From contig CBDDED010000003.1 of NCBI GenBank assembly GCA_965226825.1, positions 806,001-870,000 on the forward strand: a stretch of 64,000 bases of DNA, read 5' to 3'. The stretch's first letter is position 1; each line of letters starts with the position of its first letter. This document shows, piece after piece, positions 25,728 through 34,326 of the stretch. A program made the translations under genes and the position numbers. This DNA comes from Io17-Chloro-G2 sp965226825 (GTDB lineage Bacteria; Chloroflexota; Dehalococcoidia; Lucifugimonadales; UBA3495). A model generated the notes under the pieces. The model worked only from the letters and a program-made list of their open reading frames with translations, did no database searches and was not told where the DNA came from.

Positions 25728-27374
25728 TCAGCGGATGCGAATACCGGCGGCCTCACGGTCAAAGCAGCCCTGGAGCAGGTCTTCCCTTTCCTGGCGCAGC
25801 ATGTCCTTCCTTACCCGCATGCTGGGCGTCCGGGGCAATTGGTCTCTAACTTCCAGGTACCTGGGCACTTTGAAGTAGGCCAGGCGGTCGGCGCACCAGT
25901 AAACAACGGCGGCGGGGTCGACCTGGGCGCCGTCTCTTGGCGTTATGTACACCTTCACCTCATCCTCACCCAATTCGGAAGGCACTGCGATGGCGGCGCA
26001 GTCAAGCACGTCGGGATGGGCTTTGATGACGTCCTCGACTTCCTGGGAGGAGATGTTCTCTCCCCTCCTGCGGATTATGTCTTTCTTCCGGTCGACGAAA
26101 TAGAGAAACCCGTCCTCGTCCAGCCAGCCCAGGTCTCCCGTGAACAACCAGCCGTCCCTGAGCGATTGAGCCGACTGCTCCGGATTGCGCCAGTAACCGC
26201 TCATCAACGCGGGGTTGTTAATGGTGATTTCACCCGGTTGGCCCGGAGGCAGGGGCTCAGCGGTTTCCGAATCCACGATGCGTACCTGGTTGACGAACCT
26301 CGGGTCCGGGTGCTGCCGTGGCTGCCCGGACGAATTGGGACGCCGGGTCTCTCCGATCACCTCGATGGTCCCATAGCAGGTCTCGGTCATGCCGAAACCC
26401 ACGATGATCTCGGTGCCGAACCGGTGTTGAAACGCGTCAAAAAACTCGGGCGACATGGCCGGCGACCCGTAGAATAGGCGGACTTGATTCTGGTCGTCAT
26501 CATGCGACTCGGGTTGTTTGGCCAGCACGGGCATCATCATTCCAATGAAGTTCACGACTGAAGCGCGGGCGTCTTTGACCTGCTCCCAAAACCGGGAGGC
26601 GCTGAAGCGTTCGGCAATTATCAGAGTGGCGCCGGATGCCAGGGCGCCCATGGTGGAATAGTACTGGATGTTGGCGTGGTAGAAGGGCAGGCAGGTAAAG
26701 AACCTATCGTCCTGGGTGGCCTGGGTCCAGTGAGTGAATCCCTGGCCCGCAGCAACGTACATCTGGTGGCTTACCTGAACTCCCTTGGGGTTTCCCGTGG
26801 TGCCGGAGGTATACACCAGCATGGATATGTCCTTGGGACTGACCTCGGGCATAGATTGCGGGGGTACAGCCCTCGACATGGCTTCACCAAAGCCAACCCA
26901 ACCCGGATAGTCCCCGGTTTCCATACTTCCGTCGTGGACCGTCAAACGATGCTTGAGGGACGGCGCCAACTCGGCGGCTTCGGCGGCTATAGCCATTAAC
27001 GAGTCGTTAGCGACCAGGGCCGAGCATTCGGCGTCATTGAGGATGTAGGCCGTCTCGTCTCGCTTGTAGGCGGTGTTGATTGGCACGGCGATCGCGCCCA
27101 ACACAGACAGCCCGAACCAGCAGTAGAGAAATTCCGGGCAATTGGTCAGAAAGAGGCAGACCCGGTCGCCCCGGCCGACTCCCAGTGATTGGAACATGCC
27201 GGCGGCTTGAAGCGCCCGGTCCAGAAAATCCTGGTACGAGATAACCTGCCCGGAGATTTCGACAAAGGTCTTGCCCGGGTTTCTGCCGGTCGCGGCCTCA
27301 ATGAACTCCCCCAAAGACATTTCCCACGTCAAGCGTTGGGAATCCTTGGGCGCCACCATGTTGCCAACTGCCAT
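25728..27374 (-). CDS. Acyl-CoA synthetase (AMP-forming, class I adenylate-forming)
   Basis: The 548-residue protein has the AMP-binding P-loop YTSGTTGNPKG (residues 188-198), the GFGMTET motif, GW..TGDLGWLDEDGFLYFVDRKKDIIRRRGENIS hinge region, and the C-terminal catalytic Lys523 (SMRVRK). It activates a carboxylic acid as acyl-AMP and then acyl-CoA. The closest look is to crotonobetaine/carnitine- or medium-chain-type ligases. The start at 27374 has GAGG about 10 nt upstream. It heads a likely three-gene unit with EVE and enoyl-CoA hydratase, a plausible acid-activation and beta-oxidation module. Confidence 0.92.
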   Translation of the reverse strand: MAVGNMVAPKDSQRLTWEMSLGEFIEAATGRNPGKTFVEISGQVISYQDFLDRALQAAGMFQSLGVGRGDRVCLFLTNCPEFLYCWFGLSVLGAIAVPINTAYKRDETAYILNDAECSALVANDSLMAIAAEAAELAPSLKHRLTVHDGSMETGDYPGWVGFGEAMSRAVPPQSMPEVSPKDISMLVYTSGTTGNPKGVQVSHQMYVAAGQGFTHWTQATQDDRFFTCLPFYHANIQYYSTMGALASGATLIIAERFSASRFWEQVKDARASVVNFIGMMMPVLAKQPESHDDDQNQVRLFYGSPAMSPEFFDAFQHRFGTEIIVGFGMTETCYGTIEVIGETRRPNSSGQPRQHPDPRFVNQVRIVDSETAEPLPPGQPGEITINNPALMSGYWRNPEQSAQSLRDGWLFTGDLGWLDEDGFLYFVDRKKDIIRRRGENISSQEVEDVIKAHPDVLDCAAIAVPSELGEDEVKVYITPRDGAQVDPAAVVYWCADRLAYFKVPRYLEVRDQLPRTPSMRVRKDMLRQEREDLLQGCFDREAAGIRIR

Positions 27375-27556
27375 CGTTGTTTGCCTCGCAGATCGAATGG
27401 AAACTCAATGTCTACGCATTGCGGTCCCCGACCATTCGGGGAGTTGAACCCATTGGGGGAATTCAACCGCCGCCCCGCCGTGGGCATCAACCTAACATGG
27501 CCGGAAAACTGGGTCAATGGGTCGGGAAGACCACCCCATGGGCCTTCTCATTGTCT

Positions 27557-27763
27557 CCCGTTATTCCGGCCGCGGCGGGAACCCAGAGCCCCAGTCTTTT
27601 CCGTCGCAACAGGAACCCTGAACTCCATATGAGGAACCAGGCTCAATGAGGAACCAGGCTCACCCACCGGGACGACCGCTGTGGCCGAGAACATTCCTCT
27701 CCTCTGACACGTGGTCGGATGATAACAGGGGCTCTGGATCCCCGCTGCGGCGAGGATGACTGG
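27557..27763. repeat. Inverted-repeat element, diverged left arm
   Basis: A decayed left arm (CCCGTTATTCCGGCCGCGG from 27557) and a well-kept right arm (GCTCTGGATCCCCGCTGCGG within 27727-27763) of the dispersed repeat family bracket about 130 bp. The gap from 27375 to 27783 contains no gene. Confidence 0.6.
27631..27662. repeat. Tandem duplication, 17-bp period
   Basis: GAGGAACCAGGCTCA at 27631-27645 and again at 27648-27662, nested in the inverted-repeat element. Confidence 0.75.
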
Positions 27764-27783
27764 AGGGGACTGGGCAATTGCTT

Positions 27784-28104
27784 TCATACTTGCCAGAGGG
27801 CGGGAGCGGGATAGCGCCGGGCCCAGGGGATGAGGGAGCGAAGGAGGTCTTCGCGGTCGGGGATGATGTCTTTGACCCGGCACCTCTCGAGGTATTTGTG
27901 GACCGCCATGAAGGATGGGAGCCGGAAACCGGCGGAGGCCACCCGTTGGATGAAGACATGGGGCTGGGGTGGCGGTTGGCCGTTGGCTTGGCTCACCGAC
28001 GATTCGATGCAGAACTCCCCGGACAACCGGCGGAGCCGGACGACGGCAAGTTCCTTGGCCAGGATTCGTTGGAGGGCGCGGACGCGGGCTTGGAGAGCAC
28101 GCAT
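27784..28104 (-). CDS. Small protein of unknown function in a repeat-rich gap
   Basis: A 106-residue basic protein, not recognised. It begins with an amphipathic helix rich in Arg and Leu (MRALQARVRALQRILAKEL) and ends with a second helical part (FRLPSFMAVHKYLERC, then LLRSLIPWARR). The ATG at 28104 has GAGGTGAT at 8 nt, a good ribosome site, and codon choice looks protein-like. The opposite strand also has a long open frame, which looks like a shadow. It has no operon partner and lies between inverted-repeat copies, so it could have been carried with them. About 80 bp upstream, CCGGACA/TGTCCGG words recur three times. Confidence 0.5.
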   Translation of the reverse strand: MRALQARVRALQRILAKELAVVRLRRLSGEFCIESSVSQANGQPPPQPHVFIQRVASAGFRLPSFMAVHKYLERCRVKDIIPDREDLLRSLIPWARRYPAPALWQV

Positions 28105-28534
28105 AAGACAATCACCTCGTTTATTTGAAGGAGTTTTGGACGCTCCGGGTTACCGGTGTGAGAGGTTGGAAAATTTCAATTCGCCGGACATTTCCGGACA
28201 AAACCGGACATTCTGCCCCCGGTGCGGGATCCGCGGGATGACGGGTTGCCAGGGGAATGGGACCGCTGGGGGTTGGCGCGATTTTCGGTCATCAGGCCCT
28301 TTTACATTAGGCTCTGTGTTGCCTGGTGGGATGGTTAAATTTTGCTTGCGTTCTGCGTCAATCTTTGGGATGGACGGCGGGAGGCTGCACCGGACAGGTG
28401 TCATGGTAGGGATGTGTTCAGCGGATTGGGAAGCGGCAAGTGTCAGCCTGGGGGCTGGGAGGACAATCCGCGTCGGTGGGGTCAATGACGATGACGAGGC
28501 CTTGCGTAAGGGGCGCAAACGCACCGGGTGGTGA

Positions 28535-28832
28535 GGGCGACGTTGTACCTAGAGCGGTTCTCCAGTCCCCATCGGGTTGGCGACCGAAAGGGCTCTGGAT
28601 CCCCGCTGCGGCGAGGATGACGGTTGGGGGTCAAGACGCGCGGGGTGGGCAGGGGGACGTTGTATCCGGAGCGGTTCTCCAGTCCTGGACCAGGTTGGCG
28701 CAGCGAAAGGTCTCTGGATCCCCGCTGCGGCGAGGATGACGGGGGTGGGGTTGTGCTCCCATCCTAACTTTCCCTGGCCGCGGGAAGGAAGACATTTCGG
28801 ACACGCTAGCCGCAGTTTGTAATGCGATTGCC
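28535..28832. repeat. Tandem pair of about 117-bp units ending in an element tail
   Basis: Two similar units start at 28535 (GGGCGACGTTGTACCTAGAG) and 28652 (GGGGGACGTTGTATCCGGAG). Each contains one copy of the right inverted-repeat arm (28588-28624 and 28707-28743). The stretch 28744-28832 is about 90% similar to the end of the element at 20237 and finishes CAGTTTGTAATGCGATTGCC. It looks like a decayed, rearranged member of the same family. No gene is seen in 28105-29099. Confidence 0.65.
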
Positions 28833-29099
28833 TTTGGGTTGATACAACCCATCGGTGATACTAGCCGCACAGGGAATCCAGATAGTATGGCGAGGGCCGG
28901 GATTACTAACTCCTCCAATTTCCGGTGGCATCGGCGTCACCGTTAGAGCGAGGTGATGCCGCTTCCCCCGTTTTCTCGACGCAGCGGCAACGCTTTGATG
29001 TCATCGGCTTCCGAGAGCCCTGCAGATTTTAAACCTGTTTAACCTGGGCATGGCAAGAGATTTTCGCCATCCACCCGCCAAAAATGATAAGGTAAAGTC

Positions 29100-29507
29100 A
29101 TGGCTGTATCAGTGGACCCCACACGCTTTAGGCTGACCAACACAGAAGGGACCGAAGGGCTGCTGTTGGGCGTACTTTGCCGGGATTGCGGGGTGTACGT
29201 GTTTGGCCCCGCGGTGTTTTGCCAGGACTGCACGTCCCGGAACGTTGAGCCGGTGGACCTATCAACCCGCGGTACTTTGTACAGTTTCACTATCGTGCGT
29301 GTCCCGCCCCGAGGCTGGCCCGGACCCGTGCCCTACATTTTGGGGCAGGTGGAACTGCCGGAGGGCCCACAAGTGCTGGCGGAGGTGGTGGACTGCGCCG
29401 AATCCGATTTGAAAATCGGATTGGACGTGGAGTTGGTAATCCGCGTGGTGAATCCCGAGCTAGGCGAAGCAGCCAGGTCGGTCTACAAATGGCGGCTTGC
29501 GGGTTAA
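29100..29507 (+). CDS. Zn-ribbon OB-fold protein (DUF35 family)
   Basis: The 135-residue protein has an N-terminal zinc ribbon (Cys27, Cys30, Cys41, Cys44) followed by an OB-fold with GTLYSFTIVRVPPRG and YILGQVELPEGP. DUF35 proteins act as CoA-binding or scaffolding subunits with thiolases or with hydratases, as in archaeal acetoacetyl-CoA thiolase/HMG-CoA synthase complexes and ChsH2 of steroid side-chain catabolism. The thiolase-fold gene starts 62 bp downstream on the same strand, supporting a physical complex. AAGG precedes the ATG. Confidence 0.9.
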   Translation: MAVSVDPTRFRLTNTEGTEGLLLGVLCRDCGVYVFGPAVFCQDCTSRNVEPVDLSTRGTLYSFTIVRVPPRGWPGPVPYILGQVELPEGPQVLAEVVDCAESDLKIGLDVELVIRVVNPELGEAARSVYKWRLAG

Positions 29508-29569
29508 AATAGCGACCCACAACGGCCCTCAGGGATGCTCGGGGTTTTATCCAGCCGGGGAGGTTAACA

Positions 29570-30724
29570 GTGAGCCCTTTCAAGCAGGGACGGGAAGTAA
29601 GCGTTGCCGGGGTGGGGCTGCATCCCTTCGGGCGTTTTCCGGACAAAGACCTGGCGACCCTGGCGCTGGACTCTGTGACCGGGGCCCTTAAGGACGCCGG
29701 AGTCGATTGGCGGGATATTCCGGTGGCTTACTTCGGCCACGTGTATTACCAGGGCATGTCTATCGGTGAGTCGGCGCTCGGCAAACTCGGCCTGACCGGC
29801 ATCCCCATTATCAACGTAGAGAACGCCTGCTCCAGCGGGTCCACCGCCTTTTGGCAGGCATATTGGGGAATCACCACGGGGATGTACGACCTGGCCCTGG
29901 CTTTTGGGGCGGAGAAAGTGCCGAGCGGGCCAGTAACGGTCACCGCGGAGGACAGCCCGGAGCGGTACATCGGCGGCGACCACATGATGGCCGGTTACGC
30001 TCTCCGCATGCGCCGCTACATGGAAGAAACCGGAGCGCCGGCCACGGCCCTGGCCCAAGTAGCCGTCAAAGCGCGCCAGAACGCCGCGCTGAGTCCCTAC
30101 GCACACCGGAAAGAGACCTACAGCGTGGAGGAGGTGCTGGGCTCCAGGCTCATCGCAGACCCTCTGACCCTTTACCAATGCTGTCCCACCAGCGAGGGAG
30201 CCGCCGCCGCCGTGCTGTGCGCTACCGACGCTCTCGACCGATTTGGAATCAACCGGCGGCGTGCCGTCAACGTGGTTGCGGCGGTGCTCCGGTCCGGGAA
30301 TTACAACGGCAAGGGGAGCGACCACTCGGCGTTCAGTCCCTATCGCACCGAGCCTGCCGCCCTGGAGGCCTATGAGATGAGCGGTTTGGGGCCGGAAGAC
30401 GTTGATTTCGTCCAAGTCCACGACGCGGCAACAATCGGGGAGTTACAGCAGATCGAAGCTCTGCACATCACACCGTTCGGGCAGGCCTGGGAAGCCACAG
30501 AGCAGGGGCGGACGGGTCTAAACGGGGACATTCCCGTGAACACCGACGGCGGGCTACTGGCTATGGGGCACCCGTTCGGCGCATCGGGCATTCGAATGAT
30601 CCACGAAACAGTTACTCAACTCAGGGGCGAGTCCGGTCCAAGGCAACTGAACAACCCCAAAGTAGGCCTGGCCCAATGCTCGGGAGCCGGGGACGTAACC
30701 ACCGTGCATATTTTTTCCCGCTAG
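29570..30724 (+). CDS. Thiolase family protein (SCP2/acetyl-CoA acetyltransferase-like)
   Basis: The 384-residue thiolase-fold protein has the nucleophile Cys87 (VENACSSGS), His334 in GHPFGASG and a C-terminal Cys370 in LAQCSGAGD. The family cleaves or forms carbon-carbon bonds on CoA thioesters. The SCP2-type branch with a DUF35 partner includes retro-aldolases such as Ltp2, so thiolysis is not the only option. The GTG at 29570 has GGGGAGG at 6 nt. It forms a unit with the DUF35 gene upstream and probably the 94-residue protein 21 bp downstream. Confidence 0.9.
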   Translation: MSPFKQGREVSVAGVGLHPFGRFPDKDLATLALDSVTGALKDAGVDWRDIPVAYFGHVYYQGMSIGESALGKLGLTGIPIINVENACSSGSTAFWQAYWGITTGMYDLALAFGAEKVPSGPVTVTAEDSPERYIGGDHMMAGYALRMRRYMEETGAPATALAQVAVKARQNAALSPYAHRKETYSVEEVLGSRLIADPLTLYQCCPTSEGAAAAVLCATDALDRFGINRRRAVNVVAAVLRSGNYNGKGSDHSAFSPYRTEPAALEAYEMSGLGPEDVDFVQVHDAATIGELQQIEALHITPFGQAWEATEQGRTGLNGDIPVNTDGGLLAMGHPFGASGIRMIHETVTQLRGESGPRQLNNPKVGLAQCSGAGDVTTVHIFSR

Positions 30725-30745
30725 CGGAAGACCCTTCCCGAAGCC

Positions 30746-31030
30746 ATGCCAACATTCATCATATTGGCCGCGATGAAAGGTAGGTTTATCTCTCACCGGG
30801 GCAACACCTACGACAACTTCCAGATGATGGGCTACGTTGAGTCGGCCAATGCAAAGGATGCCGTGGCCGACTTTTTCGACCAACCGCCCTATCCCATCCG
30901 GTGGGAGGACGTGGAATACCTTTGGGCCGAGTCCCTGAGCGACCTAGGGCCCAACGGCCACTACGGTGATTACGACAGGGTGTACGTTGAATCGCTGCGC
31001 CGTAGGTGGGACCCACCCGGCACAGAATAA
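30746..31030 (+). CDS. Small conserved-looking protein after the thiolase
   Basis: A 94-residue acidic protein of unknown function. It starts MPTFIILAAMKGRF and has FQMMGYVE, an alpha-helical A.DAVADFFDQPP segment and WEDVEYLWAESL. The layout, a beta strand, a strand with GYVE, a helix, then another strand, suggests a small alpha/beta ferredoxin-like fold. It lies 21 bp after the thiolase stop with no intervening terminator, so it is probably co-expressed with the DUF35-thiolase pair. No catalytic residues are obvious. Confidence 0.6.
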   Translation: MPTFIILAAMKGRFISHRGNTYDNFQMMGYVESANAKDAVADFFDQPPYPIRWEDVEYLWAESLSDLGPNGHYGDYDRVYVESLRRRWDPPGTE

Positions 31031-31195
31031 AATGCTGCCGAGAGGTTGCCCGTATGGCGAGAGAAGCCGGAGGAATATCCACAATGCCCGCCCCGACCGG
31101 TTTTACCGTCAGGGTAAGGCTCCGGGGTAGGTTTTTGCAGCGGGAATGCGGCGACGGCTCACACACCGGCAATGCCCGGGTTCACCGCCTCGAAA

Positions 31196-31978
31196 CTACA
31201 GGTCTTCGGCGTACTTCCTGAGGCTGGCGAAGTCGGCCTCGTATGCCGCGGCCAGGGTCCTGCGGTCGGTGCAATGCAGGACAAAGCGGGCGCCCTGGCT
31301 GATCCAATATTCGGACAACCCCAGGGTCTGGTGGTGCACCAAAACCGGGACACCCTTGGCTTCGGAAGTATCAATTACCCGCTTGACAGTATCTTTGTAT
31401 TCAGGCCGGTCGTACTGGTCGGGGAACCCCAGGGATATGCTCATGTCGTTGGGCCCGACAAATATCCCGTCAATCCCAGGAACTTCCAACATCGCGCTCA
31501 GGTTTTCGACCGCTGCCACGCTTTCGATGCCGATGATGGCCACGCTGTTCCGATTCCTTTGTTCCAAGTATGCCCTGGTATCGTCGCTGATGTGCTCGCC
31601 GGTCTCAACCAGATTCCTTACCGCCTCCCCTTTCAGGGGCCGCCACTTCGCCGCCGCGATTACCTCTCTCACTTCCTCTACGGTCTCGCAGTAGGGCGCC
31701 AAAATCCCCTGGGCTCCTGCGTCCATTGCCATAGTCACGTAGTGAGAGTCGGGTATTGGCACCCGCACGATCGGAACCGGAGAGTCGGCGTTGAAAAGCG
31801 ACAGGTAGTCGCCTAACTCGCCGCGGCTCCAGGGGCCGTGCTCCGTATCCACGACCACATAGTCCAGGCCCGTCCCGCCGAGAGCCGAAACCCAGCGGGG
31901 ATTGCGGCCTATGCTGATCATCGTTCCGTAAACCCTGCCGCCGGATTTGAGCGTTGCCTTCAGTTCAGAGCCGTTCAT
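31196..31978 (-). CDS. HpcH/HpaI aldolase family protein
   Basis: The 260-residue TIM-barrel protein has the class II pyruvate-aldolase motifs: DYVVVDTEHGPWSR near the N-terminus, AGAQGILAPYCETVEEV in the middle, IGIESVAAVENL with the metal-binding glutamate and GIFVGPNDMSISLG with the metal-binding aspartate. Such enzymes cleave 2-keto-3-deoxy or 4-hydroxy-2-oxo acids to pyruvate and an aldehyde. The ATG at 31978 follows GGGAG. Unlike the CitE-like triplet at 45-48 kb, its metal site looks complete. It is on the same strand as the M20 peptidase upstream, 92 bp away. Confidence 0.9.
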   Translation of the reverse strand: MNGSELKATLKSGGRVYGTMISIGRNPRWVSALGGTGLDYVVVDTEHGPWSRGELGDYLSLFNADSPVPIVRVPIPDSHYVTMAMDAGAQGILAPYCETVEEVREVIAAAKWRPLKGEAVRNLVETGEHISDDTRAYLEQRNRNSVAIIGIESVAAVENLSAMLEVPGIDGIFVGPNDMSISLGFPDQYDRPEYKDTVKRVIDTSEAKGVPVLVHHQTLGLSEYWISQGARFVLHCTDRRTLAAAYEADFASLRKYAEDL

Positions 31979-32070
31979 GATCACTCCCGTTCACGGTCAC
32001 TTCTTAAAGCCGCCGCGGCCTTACCGGAAACCCGGGTTCTCCTGACAGTCCAATTCAAGGATGGGACCGG

Positions 32071-33153
32071 CTATTTCCCTGCGTTCATCACCAACTGGCA
32101 AAACAGTGCGGTGTTCATCAGGTCGGGAACCACCACGTACTCTTTGACCGTGTGCATCTCGTTGGTGGACATTCCCACCACCACGCAATCAATTCCGTGC
32201 AGCCGCATGGCGTTGGCATCTGTACCGCCGCCGGAAGGACGAATATCGGGTCGGAGGCCCATGCCGGCCATTACCCCGGTAGTCAGCCGAACGATGGGAT
32301 CGTTTGGGTCCAGGTTGTACATGTGGAACAGCACGTCGAAATCGTCCTGAATAGTGGCTTCATGATGCTTCTTTCTCGCCTGTTCCAGGGCGGTCGTCAC
32401 CTGCAGCCGCAGCAGGTCGAGAGTCTCGGTGTTGCGGCTCCGGAACTCACCCCCGAAAGTGGCTTCTGCCGGCACGGCGTTGCGCACCGAGCCCCCGGAT
32501 ATCAGTCCGACGTTGAAAGTGGTCTCCTCGTCAAGGCGTCCCTGGGGAAGCTCGTTGATTATTTCTGACGCGATGCGGATTGCCGACAACCCTTTTTCCG
32601 GCTCAACTCCGGCATGGGCGGCCCGGCCTTTTACTGTCACGTCGAAGCTGACGTAGGTGGGGCTCGCTCCCGTTATCGTGTTCACCGGACCGTTCCCGTC
32701 AAACACCACGGCCTGTCTGGCGTGGATCATCGAGTAATCCAGGTTGTTGGCGCCCACCAGCCCAATTTCTTCACCCCGGGTGAAAACAACCTGCACCGGC
32801 CGGCGGGGCGTTGCCGCGACGGCTGCCGCATCCAACGCTTCCATGATCGATGCAATCCCGGCCTTGCAGTCACCGCCCAGAATGGTTGTGCCATCGGACA
32901 CTACCCGGTCGCCCCTGACTTCCGGCTTGATACTGCGTCCCGGTTGGACTGTGTCCATGTGCGCCGAAAGCAACAGCGGGTCTTCGCCGGGCTCGTTTGC
33001 AATCAGGTTGCCGTGGGCGTCCCGCAACACCTGAAAGCCGAGCCCCTCCAGCCGTTGCGTCAAGTGCTGCGCCACGTCCTCTTCTTCGTCGGATGGGCTG
33101 TCGATGCGGACCAGTTCGCAGAAGTTGTTGACCAGCCTGTCTCTCTCTATCAT
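32071..33153 (-). CDS. M20 family metallopeptidase (peptidase T/ArgE-like)
   Basis: The 360-residue protein shows the di-zinc site of M20 enzymes: His65-Met-Asp67 (LLSAHMDTV), bridging Asp95 (GGDCKAG), the catalytic Glu128-Glu129 (TRGEEIG), and a late His in STNEMHTVKE. The dimerisation domain (GRAAHAGVEPEKG) lies in the middle. It hydrolyses a peptide or N-acyl amino acid in the cytoplasm; there is no signal peptide. The ATG at 33153 follows GGGGGG; an in-frame GTG 12 nt upstream lies before that site. Confidence 0.9.
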   Translation of the reverse strand: MIERDRLVNNFCELVRIDSPSDEEEDVAQHLTQRLEGLGFQVLRDAHGNLIANEPGEDPLLLSAHMDTVQPGRSIKPEVRGDRVVSDGTTILGGDCKAGIASIMEALDAAAVAATPRRPVQVVFTRGEEIGLVGANNLDYSMIHARQAVVFDGNGPVNTITGASPTYVSFDVTVKGRAAHAGVEPEKGLSAIRIASEIINELPQGRLDEETTFNVGLISGGSVRNAVPAEATFGGEFRSRNTETLDLLRLQVTTALEQARKKHHEATIQDDFDVLFHMYNLDPNDPIVRLTTGVMAGMGLRPDIRPSGGGTDANAMRLHGIDCVVVGMSTNEMHTVKEYVVVPDLMNTALFCQLVMNAGK

Positions 33154-33226
33154 CTTTCCCCCCACGAATCAGATGGGGCTACCCTGGGGTCATTATACAG
33201 GACGTGGATTGCAATCCCACCGCATG

Positions 33227-33256
33227 AACCCCGCCCAGAATTGTCTGGGCGGGGTT
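33227..33256 (-). terminator. Strong hairpin downstream of the double ABM-domain gene
   Basis: AACCCCGCCCAGA (33227-33239) pairs with TCTGGGCGGGGTT (33244-33256), a perfect 13-bp stem with a 4-nt loop. It lies 140 nt past the stop of the minus-strand gene at 33396 and upstream of the M20 gene. There is no U-tract. Confidence 0.5.
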
Positions 33257-33395
33257 CACAGGCCAGGGTTCTCAGGATTGTCCATCGATGGGTTGGGCGG
33301 CAGCAGACCGGACCAGTCCGGCCCGGCGGAGCCGGCAGCCATTGGCGAGTCCAATTGTAGATGAATGCCGGGGATACCCGCCCCGAGGCCGGAGG

Positions 33396-34028
33396 TCAGC
33401 AGTCGGAGGATCTTACCTCGAAGTGCTTGACCCAGTACTGGCCCGTGTAGAGGTGCTCAACTTCTCTGGCCAGGGATTGCCGGGATTCCCCAGTCTCATA
33501 ATTGCGCATGTCGTCCAGGGAGTTCCAAACGCTCAGGCTAACCGCTTCGTCGGGGTCATCGGTCCCACGGAGTAGTTGGCGGCCCAGAAGACCCGGGTTT
33601 TCCCCTGAGTCGCCCTCAACGCTTTGCAAATAATGACCCTGGTATTCCTGCCATCCTCCCGGCCGGAGTTTGCCACCCACCAAGCGCAGGAAACCGCTGG
33701 AAAACTCCGTCAGCGGCCTGGTCGAGACAATTTCAAAGTGCTTGACCCAGTAATCCCCCCGCGGGTAGGCCATGGGACCGTAGAATTCCTCCAACCCGCG
33801 GGCAAGCTCCTGCCGGATCGGGTTGCGCTCAAACTCCAGCATACCTTCCAGGCTGTCCCAGAGGCTCAGCGCTATGCCTTCATCCGGGTTGTCCATGCTG
33901 CGGAAAAGCGAGGGCAGTTGCTGCCCACGGACGTCCTGGAGACCGGTCATGTAGGTGTTTCGATAATACCGCTCGAAATCATCCCAGCGTCCCGGTCTTA
34001 AGCTTCTCCAAACTAAGCGAATATACAT
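33396..34028 (-). CDS. Protein with two tandem antibiotic-biosynthesis-monooxygenase-like domains
   Basis: The 210-residue protein consists of two homologous dimeric alpha/beta-barrel halves, about 1-100 and 110-210. Each has R.VGGKLRPG(G)W or RLVWRSLRPGRW, GRQLLR..D.PDEA(I/V)(A/S)LS(L/V)W.SL..M and YWVKHFE(I/V). ABM-type domains are found in small monooxygenases and in proteins of unknown role. As with the NIPSNAP protein at 175, duplication gives a pseudo-dimer on one chain. The ATG at 34028 has only a weak ribosome site. It is monocistronic. Confidence 0.75.
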   Translation of the reverse strand: MYIRLVWRSLRPGRWDDFERYYRNTYMTGLQDVRGQQLPSLFRSMDNPDEGIALSLWDSLEGMLEFERNPIRQELARGLEEFYGPMAYPRGDYWVKHFEIVSTRPLTEFSSGFLRLVGGKLRPGGWQEYQGHYLQSVEGDSGENPGLLGRQLLRGTDDPDEAVSLSVWNSLDDMRNYETGESRQSLAREVEHLYTGQYWVKHFEVRSSDC

Positions 34029-34252
34029 ACGAATTTAATCCATACCCCTGATGAGCGGTCAGTGAACTATAGTATTAAGCATATACTTCCGGCAGAGACA
34101 CTGGCAATAAGGGTAGAACACCGGGGAGGCGTATCATCAGGGCCGGGTGTGTTCCAATTGGCTGTGACGCCTGAAGGGGCCGGTCTGACTCCCGAGGCAG
34201 GAACAGGATCGAAGATCAAGCAGGCGCAGGTCGGTGGGCCGGTAGATGTTGG

Positions 34253-34326
34253 TAGCGCGTAGGGGATTTGAACCCCTGATCTCCGCCTTGAGAGGGCGGC
34301 GTCCTAGGCCGCTAGACGAACGCGCC
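34253..34326 (-). tRNA. tRNA-Glu (anticodon CTC)
   Basis: On the minus strand the cloverleaf has acceptor GGCGCGT with ACGCGCT (first pair G-T), D arm with TCTAGCGGCCTAGGA, anticodon stem CCGCC/GGCGG with loop CTCTCAA (anticodon CTC) and T arm AGGGG-TTCAAAT-CCCCT. CCA follows directly at 34250-34252 and is encoded. No accessory block adjoins it. Confidence 0.95.

Noticed and set aside
27830..28534. 234-codon plus-strand frame over the 106-residue gene
   Set aside because: Arg/Ser/Trp-rich composition and no ribosome site; the minus-strand 106-residue frame is better supported.
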